DNA of 64,000 nt from Acidobacteriota bacterium (GTDB lineage: Bacteria > Acidobacteriota > Aminicenantia > Aminicenantales > Saccharicenantaceae). Made by a program: the position numbers and the translations under genes. The notes beneath the pieces were generated by a model. That model did not search any database, had not been told where the DNA came from, and saw nothing but the letters and a program-made list of their open reading frames with translations. Positions within the stretch are counted from its first letter, which is position 1. Every line of letters begins with the position of its first letter. Below are positions 8,364 to 15,579 of the stretch, in pieces. Location of the stretch: NCBI GenBank assembly GCA_022711665.1, contig JAKLEN010000003.1, positions 124,001-188,000 of the forward strand, written 5' to 3'.

Positions 8364-8519
8364 CGAAGCGACCATCAGAAGCATGGCGGAGCGACTCGGA
8401 GCCATGCTTCTGGGAGATATCGGAAGAAAGCGCTTTCCGAAGATATTTCCCAGTATCCCGGCCTCGAGTGCTCGGCCGTGATCCTGACCTCCGCTCCCCA
8501 GAGTCCGCTCCGTGCCGGC
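8364..8519. repeat. Structured intergenic repeat, copy C (full length)
   Basis: This unit aligns without gaps with 898-1053. It has three hairpins: AGAAGCATGGC/GCCATGCTTCT (11-bp perfect stem, 13-nt loop), CGGAA/TTCCG around a GAAAGCGCTTTC palindrome, and CGGCC/GGCCG. The preceding sequence GGATTCCCTCTCGCGGC (8282-8298) also occurs before copy A (764-780), so the shared block is longer than the unit. The 8247-8685 gap holds this repeat, a terminator and the promoter region of the next gene, with no credible gene. Confidence 0.8.
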
Positions 8520-8543
8520 CATGAGCCTAGCCGAAGAGAGGCA

Positions 8544-8576
8544 TTCTCCCGGAGATGGGAGAAGAGCCTTTTTTTT
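8544..8576 (+). terminator. Terminator of the pgs operon
   Basis: A 7-bp stem TTCTCCC/GGGAGAA (8544-8550, 8557-8563) is followed by GAGCC and eight Ts. It directly follows repeat copy C. A TTGACA (8580-8585) just downstream may be the -35 box for the next gene, though no good -10 is in register. Confidence 0.75.
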
Positions 8577-8685
8577 CTGTTGACAAGCGCCGCGTCCCGG
8601 CCGAAGATATCCCCGCGAACGTCTCGGTGCTCCCGGATTCGGCACAATCCTTGGTTAAAGGATAAATCTTCGAGGAGGGAGAGTC

Positions 8686-9342
8686 ATGTCCAAGAAAACA
8701 CTCGCCGCTCTGACCCTGATCGTCGCCGCCGTCTTCCTGGTCTCGTCCGTCGGATGCGTTTCCAAGAAGCGCTATAAAACGCTCGAGGATCAGCACAATT
8801 CCCAGATGGCCGAGGCCAACGGCAAGATCGACGATCTGCAGCAGAAGAACGGCGCCCTGGACAAGAGCCTGAACGATGTCCAGGCCGCCCTGGCCGGGGC
8901 CCAGGACCAGAACAAGCAGCTGGCCGCCGGCGTGGCCTCCCTCAAGGAGCAGGTCGCGGCCCTGGAAACCCAGAAGGCCGAGCTGGACAAGGCCCTTGCC
9001 GCCGGCAAGGAAACCGAGGCGACGCTGACGAAGAAGGTCCGCGGCCTCAACGGCCTGATCGCCGGGCTGAAGAAGAAGGCGGCCGAGATGGAAGCCGCGA
9101 TCGCGGCCAAGGACGGCGAGATCGCCTCGCTCCAGCAGAACGTGGCCGCGCTCAAGACGGCGGCCGACGAGCAATCCAAGGCCATGGCCGCCCTGAACGC
9201 CGACAAGACCGGCCTTCAGGCCACGCTGGACAAGACGGTCTCGGCCAAGAAGTCCGTCACCTTGATCCTGGGTCTCTTGCTGGCGCTGGCCGTCATCCTG
9301 GCCGTCGTCGGGTTCGCCCGGGGCAAGAAGACGGCGGCCTGA
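8686..9342 (+). CDS. Coiled-coil lipoprotein with a C-terminal membrane helix
   Basis: This 218-residue protein starts with a lipoprotein signal (LVSSVGC, acylated Cys24) preceded by GGAGGGAGAG. From about residue 30 to 185 it is one long heptad-rich coiled coil with an alternating Ala/Leu/Lys/Glu pattern, such as LKEQVAALETQKAELDKAL. It ends with a hydrophobic helix (about 191-212) and the basic tail ARGKKTAA. The N-terminal lipid and C-terminal helix suggest that both ends are membrane-anchored. A coil of about 155 residues would be roughly 23 nm long, enough to cross a periplasm. It resembles Lpp/OmpH-like or LysM-less tethers only in general form; I do not recognise a named family. It is monocistronic. 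Confidence 0.8.
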   Translation: MSKKTLAALTLIVAAVFLVSSVGCVSKKRYKTLEDQHNSQMAEANGKIDDLQQKNGALDKSLNDVQAALAGAQDQNKQLAAGVASLKEQVAALETQKAELDKALAAGKETEATLTKKVRGLNGLIAGLKKKAAEMEAAIAAKDGEIASLQQNVAALKTAADEQSKAMAALNADKTGLQATLDKTVSAKKSVTLILGLLLALAVILAVVGFARGKKTAA

Positions 9343-9364
9343 CGCGTCCCCGGCCCGCGGTCGG

Positions 9365-10516
9365 CTACTCGAAGGAGAGCCGGCCCGGGTCGACCGACTT
9401 CGGGTCCTTGAGGAAGGCCCCCGTGCCTTTCTCGACGACCTCGGCGTAGCGGGGCACGCCCGCCACGACCACGGCCCGGTCCGGGTGGTCGCCCGACCAG
9501 ATCTCCAGCACCTGGAGGACGGTCGAGGTGTGCCGGCCGACGCGGACGTCGATCGGCCAGCCCTTCTCGTCGATCTTCTCGAACAGCAGCCCGCGCCGGC
9601 CGGCCCGGACGACGAACGGGTCCCGGCCGGTGAGCAGGAGCCGGCGGTCGGTCCGGCCGCGCGTGGCGTCCAGGAAGGGCTCCGGCGCCTCGAGCAGGAG
9701 CGAGATGGCGCCGGTCGCGTCGCCGATCTCGCGGTGCGACAGGCCGCGCAGGGCCTTGGGGGAGTTCTCGACGCCGATGGCGAAGCCCTCCAAGCTGCTG
9801 ATGAACATCGAGGCCGCCGCCGCCAGGTCGGCGCCCCTCTCGTGGGCCACGATCGTGCTGATGACCGGGTACTGCAGCTCGGCTTCGTGGAAGTCGATCT
9901 CGATGTCGACCTTTTCCCGGCGGATGAGCTCGCAGATGGCGTAGCAGGTCCGCTCGGTCAGCAGGCCGTCCGGCCGGCCGGGGAAGCAGCGGTTGAGGTT
10001 GCGGATATCGACGTAGGCCAGCTGCTGGCGCGACGGGTAGTGGAGGTAGACCTCGGGGTCGGGCCACTGGTCGAGGGGGTTCGACCAGCGGTCGCCCATG
10101 CGGAACGTCTGGCCGCCCCAGGCCGTCGGGATGGTGAAGTCGGCGGGATAGGCGCCGCCGATCCGGGTGGCCGTGGTGCCGCTCCGGTTGGCCGACAGAA
10201 CGAGCAGGATGCGGCCCTGCCGCAGCTCGGCGTTCTCGGCGAAGATCCAGGCCGCCAGCCGGCCGGCGGGCTCCTCCGGGTGAGTGCCGCCGAGGAGCAA
10301 GACCGTCCCGCCCGGCTCCTTCCCTTCGAGGATGTAGATATTGGCGTCGTTGATCGTGCCCTTGAGCGGCGCGAAATAATCGCCCAGCGTGGCTACCCGG
10401 GAGACGGCCGGCCCGGGCACGACCGGCTCGCGCAGGTGCCGGCTGTGGTGGAAGCTGATCCCGGCGAAAACGGCCAGGGCCGTCCCGATGGCGGCGGAGA
10501 CGAGCTTGCGCATCAT
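9365..10516 (-). CDS. Succinylglutamate desuccinylase/aspartoacylase-like zinc hydrolase (M14 superfamily)
   Basis: This 383-residue enzyme has an N-terminal membrane anchor or signal (LVSAAIGTALAVFAGISF). The zinc site is visible as GGTHPEEPAG (His and Glu ligands, near residue 77) and the second His in IDFHEAE. Related enzymes release acyl or aminoacyl groups from the N-terminus of acidic amino acids; here the enzyme would act outside the cytoplasm. It is the last gene of a four-gene reverse operon and overlaps the preceding small gene by ATGA. Its closeness to the pgs operon makes an acidic amino-acid polymer or its breakdown product an attractive substrate, but that is inference. Confidence 0.8.
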   Translation of the reverse strand: MMRKLVSAAIGTALAVFAGISFHHSRHLREPVVPGPAVSRVATLGDYFAPLKGTINDANIYILEGKEPGGTVLLLGGTHPEEPAGRLAAWIFAENAELRQGRILLVLSANRSGTTATRIGGAYPADFTIPTAWGGQTFRMGDRWSNPLDQWPDPEVYLHYPSRQQLAYVDIRNLNRCFPGRPDGLLTERTCYAICELIRREKVDIEIDFHEAELQYPVISTIVAHERGADLAAAASMFISSLEGFAIGVENSPKALRGLSHREIGDATGAISLLLEAPEPFLDATRGRTDRRLLLTGRDPFVVRAGRRGLLFEKIDEKGWPIDVRVGRHTSTVLQVLEIWSGDHPDRAVVVAGVPRYAEVVEKGTGAFLKDPKSVDPGRLSFE

Positions 10517-10668
10517 TTGAGCCTCAACAGTCGCAGGACGAAGGGGATAAGGACGATGACGTAGAGGAGCTCCTCCTGCCAGCTCTTGCGCTTAAGGAAG
10601 TTCCAGACGATGAGGACGGCGATGTAGGCCGTCAGGACGTAGTAGAGGACGGTCACGATCGTATTCAT
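10513..10668 (-). CDS. 51-residue membrane microprotein
   Basis: A complete small reading frame fills the gap between the permease gene and the zinc hydrolase. It encodes two hydrophobic segments, VLYYVLTAYIAVLIVWNFL and LLYVIVLIPFVLRLL, joined by a charged KRKSWQEE turn. Its TGA overlaps the ATG of the downstream hydrolase, and its ATG lies one base past the permease stop, so it is coupled on both sides. No named family is recognised; it could be a small subunit or regulator of the neighbouring transporter. Confidence 0.7.
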   Translation of the reverse strand: MNTIVTVLYYVLTAYIAVLIVWNFLKRKSWQEELLYVIVLIPFVLRLLRLK

Positions 10669-10669
10669 G

Positions 10670-11962
10670 TTAAAACACCGTCAGGAAGGCGAGTTTCTTG
10701 CTGAAGACGACCATCAGCGTGCCGACAACGGCGATGATCAGTCCCGGCACGAGGCAATACCTCAGGAATCTCCCGTAGGGCTCCTTCATGCCGATGGTCG
10801 CCGTCGTCAGCCGGCCGATGATGGCCGTCGGCGGGATGGCGTCGCCCAGCGGCCAGAGGACGCTCATGCCGGCCAGGGCCACGACCGGGTTGAGGCCGAT
10901 GGTGTTGAAGAGAAGGACCAGCGGCACGCCCAGGACGGGCGCCGCGCCCCACATCAGCACCGCCTCGGACACCGGCAGCGTCAGGGCCAGGGTCAGGATG
11001 ACCACGAAAACGGGCAGGGTGACGACGGTGATGGCGATCAGGCCGCGGACCCCGGTCAGGGCCATGATCTCGACCAGGATGCCGGCGCAGGTCAGCATCC
11101 CGATGAGCGGCAGGAGCTGATGGACCGTTTCGCGCGAGGTCCGGAGGACGTCGATGCGGACCGGCGAGAGCAGGACCGCGGCGGCGGCCGCCGCGGCGAA
11201 CATCAGCGGCAGGCCGAGGACCGGCAGGCTGAAGGGCAGGGCGCGCCCGGCCACGACCAGGGCGAAAAAGATCAGGAACGGCGTCCCCACCCGGGCCCAG
11301 TTCATCCGGGCCGGGGCCTCGGGCAGCTCGGCCAGGGCCTTGGCCAGGTCGACGGGCTTGGCCCCGGCCCCGAGGATGAAGATGGTCACGAGGGCCAGCA
11401 GGACGCAGGGCACGAGCAGCGGCAGGAAGAAGCCGACGTAGGGCATGTTGACCCCGGCCGCCGTCAGCATGGCCCAGAGGTTGACCGGCGGCGCGGCCGC
11501 GCTCAGGCCGGCGATGACGAAGATGATGGCCGCGACCTTGGGAGCGGGTATGTCCATGGTGCCGAGGACCGTGGCGGCCATGCCCCCCATGATCAGGACG
11601 GTGACGCTGCCGGCCCCGGTCAGGGCGCCGGGCACGAGCAGCAGCAGGGCCAGCAGGATGAAGAGCCAGGCCTTGCGGCGGTGGAAGCGGCGCAGGATGG
11701 CCCGGACGACGAAGGCCACGGCGCCCGACTCCTTGAGCAGGTTCATGAACAGCGTGGCCGTGACGAAGATGAGGACGATGTCGAAGTAGGTGAAGGCCCC
11801 CTCGACGATGGCCCGGGCCGGCAGGCCCTGGCCCCCGGCCAGGGCCCCGGCCAGGGCGGCGGCGAAGAGGGCCAGTTCGGTCGAGACCTTGAGCAGCTTG
11901 GCCGCGACGAAGGCCGCGACCATGACGGCCAGGATCAGGGCGGCGGCGGTCGTCGCGCTCAT
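10670..11962 (-). CDS. Anion-permease-like membrane transporter (ion-transporter superfamily, DctM/CitM type)
   Basis: This 430-residue protein has about eleven predicted membrane helices and two re-entrant-looking, Gly/Pro-rich halves: GALTGAGSVTVLIMGG in the first and PVSEAVLMWGAAPVLGVPL in the second. This arrangement is typical of the ion-transporter superfamily that includes TRAP large permeases, citrate and arsenite carriers. The motif LSAAAPPVNLWAML fits a substrate loop. No TRAP small permease or binding protein is encoded here, although the 190-residue membrane protein (11970) and the 51-residue protein might serve as partners. A carboxylate or acidic amino acid is the likely substrate class. 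Confidence 0.7.
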   Translation of the reverse strand: MSATTAAALILAVMVAAFVAAKLLKVSTELALFAAALAGALAGGQGLPARAIVEGAFTYFDIVLIFVTATLFMNLLKESGAVAFVVRAILRRFHRRKAWLFILLALLLLVPGALTGAGSVTVLIMGGMAATVLGTMDIPAPKVAAIIFVIAGLSAAAPPVNLWAMLTAAGVNMPYVGFFLPLLVPCVLLALVTIFILGAGAKPVDLAKALAELPEAPARMNWARVGTPFLIFFALVVAGRALPFSLPVLGLPLMFAAAAAAAVLLSPVRIDVLRTSRETVHQLLPLIGMLTCAGILVEIMALTGVRGLIAITVVTLPVFVVILTLALTLPVSEAVLMWGAAPVLGVPLVLLFNTIGLNPVVALAGMSVLWPLGDAIPPTAIIGRLTTATIGMKEPYGRFLRYCLVPGLIIAVVGTLMVVFSKKLAFLTVF

Positions 11963-11969
11963 GAGGCCC

Positions 11970-12542
11970 TCATCGGCCCGTCACCGTGATCCGGGCGATG
12001 CAGGTGAACGTCTCGGCCGAGCCCATGTCCCGGCAGATGCCCCGCTCGAGCAGGAGCACGCCCGGCTCGTAATCGTCCCAGCGGAACTTGTCCGCGTCCA
12101 TCGTCCGGCCGGTGATCGAGGCCAGCTCGGCCACGCCCTCGCTGACGGGCGGCAGGCCGATGTATTCGAGGACGACGTTGACCGACCGGATGTCCTTGAC
12201 GGCCATGTACTTGCCGCCGCTCATCATGACCAGGGAGAGGGGCGGCCCGGGGTCCTGGAAGACGAAGGTGGTGATCGGCCGGCCGGCGATGGTGCCCTCC
12301 CGCCGGTCGAAGGTGTAGGCCCGGGACCGGACCGGGAAGAGCTCCTCCTTGATGGCCTGGAAGGACAGCTTCTCGAGCTTGGTGTGATCGACGTAGTAGA
12401 ACGCCAGCCCGAACACGGCGGCCACGATAATAGCCCGGAGGATCGTCTGCATGTCGTTCTTGACGATGAGGATGACGATCCAGAGGATGGCGAGCCCCAG
12501 CAGGATAAGGATGACCGTCTTGGCGGTTTCCGTTGCGACCAT
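11970..12542 (-). CDS. Hypothetical membrane-anchored protein, first gene of the transporter operon
   Basis: This 190-residue protein has two N-terminal helices (TVILILLGLAILWIVILIV and ILRAIIVAAVFGLAFYYV) and then a soluble domain of about 130 residues containing ITTFVFQDPGPPLSLVMMSGGKYMAV and a Cys pair (GICRDMG, TFTCIA). No family is recognised. GGAGG lies about 8 bases before the ATG. It is 7 bases from the permease gene. A possible -10 (TACAAT, reverse strand, near 12591) lies upstream in the gap shared with the divergent peptidase gene. Confidence 0.6.
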   Translation of the reverse strand: MVATETAKTVILILLGLAILWIVILIVKNDMQTILRAIIVAAVFGLAFYYVDHTKLEKLSFQAIKEELFPVRSRAYTFDRREGTIAGRPITTFVFQDPGPPLSLVMMSGGKYMAVKDIRSVNVVLEYIGLPPVSEGVAELASITGRTMDADKFRWDDYEPGVLLLERGICRDMGSAETFTCIARITVTGR

Positions 12543-12671
12543 GGACCGGACCTCCTTCGGCCCCCTCGTCCTCCCCGTCCCGGCGGGATTGTAGCACAGT
12601 CGGTCCCCGCCGGGGAACCCCTTTTTAGGGTTCCGTGACGGCCGGGCGATCAGGCGCGATCCGGCGCCGCC

Positions 12672-12700
12672 TTGGCTTTCCGCCCCCCGTCCGTTAGAAT
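12672..12700 (+). promoter_or_regulatory. Sigma70-like promoter of the M28 peptidase gene
   Basis: TTGGCT (12672-12677) and TAGAAT (12695-12700) are separated by 17 bases, 31 bases before the ATG at 12732. Confidence 0.55.
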
Positions 12701-12731
12701 GTCCGCTCGAATCCCGGTTCCGGAGGTCCGC

Positions 12732-14828
12732 ATGAAACGCATCCCGTCCGCCGCCGTCATGGCCGTCGCCGCCGGCCTCGTCCTTCTAGGGGCCGTCGCC
12801 GCCCAGGACACCCCGCCGCGCCCCGCCCCGAGCGCGCCGCAGGTCCTTCAAGCCATCGTCAACGAGGCTTCCGGCGAGCTGGCGCTCCAGAGCGAGATCT
12901 CGCTTGCCGGGTTCGTCCGGAACCGCAAAGCCGAAGAATACCGGACCGGCTATTTTGAATCCGCTTACGTCCTGGCCAAGTTGCGGGAGTACGGCCTGGA
13001 CGAGGCCTACACCGTCGACCTGCCGGTGCAGGGCCGGACGACCTGGGACGCCGAAGCGGCCGAGCTCTGGATGGTCGAACCCGAGCTGCGCAAGATCACC
13101 GACCTCGACTCGGTCCCCGCCTGCCTCTGTTCGGGGAGCGAATCGACGGACACGACGGCCGAGCTCGTCTACGTCGGGCCGGGCAACCGCGAGGAGTTCT
13201 ACAAGAACAAAGACGTCGAAGGCAAGATACTGCTGGTCAACGGCTCCCCCGAGATGGCCCGCCGGATCGGGGTCCTGAAGCACGGCGCCGCCGGGCTCGT
13301 GGGCTGGTCCTCGAGCCATCCCGAGTTCGACCGCGACGAGGTCGGCTGGAGCGGCCTGCGGCCGGCCGAAAAGGACCGGGCCACCTTCGGCTTCATGATC
13401 TCCGAGCGGCAGGGCCAGGATCTCCGCGACAGCCTGGAGCGGGGCGAGCGCGTCGTCCTGCGGGCCGTGGCCAGGGCCCAGCTTGTCGAGGGCTACAAGG
13501 ACCAGCTGACGGTCGGCCTGATCAAGGGCACGGAGCGCCCGGACGAGGAGCTCGTCTTCACGGCCCATCTCTACGAGGGTTGGGCCAAGCAGGGGGCCAA
13601 CGACAACGCCTCCGGCGCGGCGGCCATCCTGGAGACGGCCCGCGTCCTGAAGAAGCTCACGACCGAGGGCCGCATCCCGCCGCTCAAGCGGTCGGTGCGC
13701 TTCCTCTTCGTCCCTGAGATCTCCGGGACCGCGGCCTACCTGCGGCTGAACCCCGATATCCGCAAGCGCATCTTCGCCGACATCAACCTGGACATGGTCG
13801 GCGAGGGCCTGATCATGAACCGGAGCTACTTCCGCCTCAACCAGACGCCCTGGTCCCTGCCGACCTACCTCAACGACGTCATGGCTTCCTATATCGAGTG
13901 GATGGGCGATTCCCAGCGGGACGCCCAGGAGGCCAACTGGGCGACGGGCGGCGTCCTGGCCCCGACCGGCTCGCGGGACCCGTTCTACTTCCTCGTCGAG
14001 CGCTATTCGGGCGGCAGCGACCACGACGTCTTCGTCGACGGAGGCATCCGCATCCCCGCCGTGCTGATGATCGTCTGGCCGGACCAGTGGTACCACACCA
14101 GCGCCGATACGCCGGACAAGTCCGACGCCACCCAGTTCAAGCGGGTGGTCGCCATCTCGGCCGCCGCGGGCGAGTTCCTGGCCAACGCCGGCCCGGCCGA
14201 GGCGTCGCGGATCATGGCCGAGATCTCGGCCCGGCAGGGCGGCCGGCTGGGCGACGACCGGGCCCGGGCCGAGCGGCTGCTCCTGGCGGCCGACGCCAAG
14301 TCGATCCGCCAGGCGGCCAGGGAGGCCCGCGTTCTCGCCACCCAGGGCGTGGTGCGGGAGAAGAAGACCCTGGCTTCCGTCGGCTTCTTCCTCCACGGCG
14401 ACGCCGCGGCGGAAGCCGTGCTGGCCGGCCGGCTGGCCCGCCTCGATGCCGTCCTGGCCTCTTATCTCAAGGATATCGACGACCTCTGCGCGGCCCGGTG
14501 CCGGGCGCTCGGCGTCAAGACCGGAAAGGCGGCCCCGACCGCGGACGAAGCGCGGCTGGCCGGACTCGTTCCCGTCCGCACCGACAAGCCGGGCGGCATG
14601 ATGGCCCTGTGGGAGCTCCGCGACGAGATCCGCAAGCTCGATTACCGGCCGTCGCCGTCCATCATGAAAGCCGAGAGGGAGCTCAGGAACTTCGTCGACG
14701 GCGAGCGCTCGATCCTCGACATCCGCGACGCCGCCTCGGCCGAGTTCGAGCCCCTCGACCTCCTCGAGGTCGAGAAATGGGTCGGGATCCAGGAGAAGCT
14801 GGGGCTGGTAACGATCAGGAAGAAATAG
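12732..14828 (+). CDS. Secreted M28-family metallopeptidase with PA domain and C-terminal extension
   Basis: This 698-residue protein has a signal peptide (MKRIPSAAVMAVAAGLVLLGAVAAQ). A protease-associated domain spans about residues 130-240 (GKILLVNGS, HGAAGLVGWSS). The M28 zinc-peptidase domain is at about 250-480 with recognisable metal-site segments: TAHLYEGWAKQGANDNASGA, FLFVPEISGT, INLDMVGEG and GGSDHDVF. About 220 residues of mostly helical sequence follow, of unknown role. M28 enzymes are aminopeptidases or carboxypeptidases acting on short peptides. The ATG at 12732 is chosen because of GGAGG upstream and the signal peptide; an earlier in-frame ATG at 12672 would fall inside the promoter. 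Confidence 0.88.
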   Translation: MKRIPSAAVMAVAAGLVLLGAVAAQDTPPRPAPSAPQVLQAIVNEASGELALQSEISLAGFVRNRKAEEYRTGYFESAYVLAKLREYGLDEAYTVDLPVQGRTTWDAEAAELWMVEPELRKITDLDSVPACLCSGSESTDTTAELVYVGPGNREEFYKNKDVEGKILLVNGSPEMARRIGVLKHGAAGLVGWSSSHPEFDRDEVGWSGLRPAEKDRATFGFMISERQGQDLRDSLERGERVVLRAVARAQLVEGYKDQLTVGLIKGTERPDEELVFTAHLYEGWAKQGANDNASGAAAILETARVLKKLTTEGRIPPLKRSVRFLFVPEISGTAAYLRLNPDIRKRIFADINLDMVGEGLIMNRSYFRLNQTPWSLPTYLNDVMASYIEWMGDSQRDAQEANWATGGVLAPTGSRDPFYFLVERYSGGSDHDVFVDGGIRIPAVLMIVWPDQWYHTSADTPDKSDATQFKRVVAISAAAGEFLANAGPAEASRIMAEISARQGGRLGDDRARAERLLLAADAKSIRQAAREARVLATQGVVREKKTLASVGFFLHGDAAAEAVLAGRLARLDAVLASYLKDIDDLCAARCRALGVKTGKAAPTADEARLAGLVPVRTDKPGGMMALWELRDEIRKLDYRPSPSIMKAERELRNFVDGERSILDIRDAASAEFEPLDLLEVEKWVGIQEKLGLVTIRKK

Positions 14829-14852
14829 GGGCCGTCCCGGCGGCCCATCGGG

Positions 14853-15452
14853 CTACTTGGCGAAAAGCTTTTCGAGCGTCGGGATCAGGTCCATCGTCTT
14901 CTCGAACTCGATGAGCGGGATCCCCTTGGCCCCGGCAATGGTCGAGAAGCGGCCGTCGCCGTTCCCTTCCTTGTAGACGAGCAGGATGGCGGAGTTCGGG
15001 GCCACGGCGTCGATCGACTGCTCGTCGGTCGTGTCGCCGGCCGCCGCGCCCTGGGAGCGCCGCTTCATGCCCTCGATATGGGCGCCGATGATCTTGATGC
15101 CCTGCTTCCGGGCCTCGGCGATCAGGGCCGCCGCCCGGGCCAGCTCGTCCTCGATCTGGATGCCGGCCGCGCCCATGCCCTTGAGGCTCGCCCCCATGGT
15201 GATAATGATGGTCTTGTAGGGCTTGGCCTTGAGCGTCTCGGGGGTGGCCAGGGCGTCGATGTCGTAGGCCATCTTCAGCCGCTGCAGGACGATCTTGATC
15301 GTCGTCGGGGCGTTGCTCTGCCCGCAGGACGTGACCAGGACGGGCAGCTCGGCCTTGGCCGCGGCCGTCTGGGCCGGCAGGTCCTGGGGCAGGATGAGGG
15401 CAACGAGGCCGGCGGCGGCTAAAACCGCGGCGGATCTATGGAATCTCGTCAT
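14853..15452 (-). CDS. Small secreted protein of unknown function (DUF6305-like)
   Basis: This 199-residue protein has a signal peptide (AAVLAAAGLVALILPQDLPAQ) and a Rossmann-like alternating pattern: PVLVTSCGQSNAPTTIKIVL, YKTIIITMGASLKGMGAAG, GIKIIGAHIEGMKRR, NSAILLVYKEGNGDG. I think it belongs to the DUF6305 family, but this is recalled rather than tested; the function is unknown. The conserved SCGQSNAP and MGASLKGMGAAG loops suggest ligand binding. The start at 15452 has AAGGAG upstream; the frame stays open further 5' but without a ribosome-binding site. It converges with the M28 gene, 24 bases apart. Confidence 0.7.
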   Translation of the reverse strand: MTRFHRSAAVLAAAGLVALILPQDLPAQTAAAKAELPVLVTSCGQSNAPTTIKIVLQRLKMAYDIDALATPETLKAKPYKTIIITMGASLKGMGAAGIQIEDELARAAALIAEARKQGIKIIGAHIEGMKRRSQGAAAGDTTDEQSIDAVAPNSAILLVYKEGNGDGRFSTIAGAKGIPLIEFEKTMDLIPTLEKLFAK

Positions 15453-15579
15453 GGCAGGCTCCTTTCTCCGGCCTCGGCGGCCGCGAAAACCCATGTTAGG
15501 ACAAAGCGCATCCCCGGTCAACCTGCGCCGGCCCGTTTTGTGATATAGTCCCGCCGGAAGACCTGTTGCCGGAGGAACG

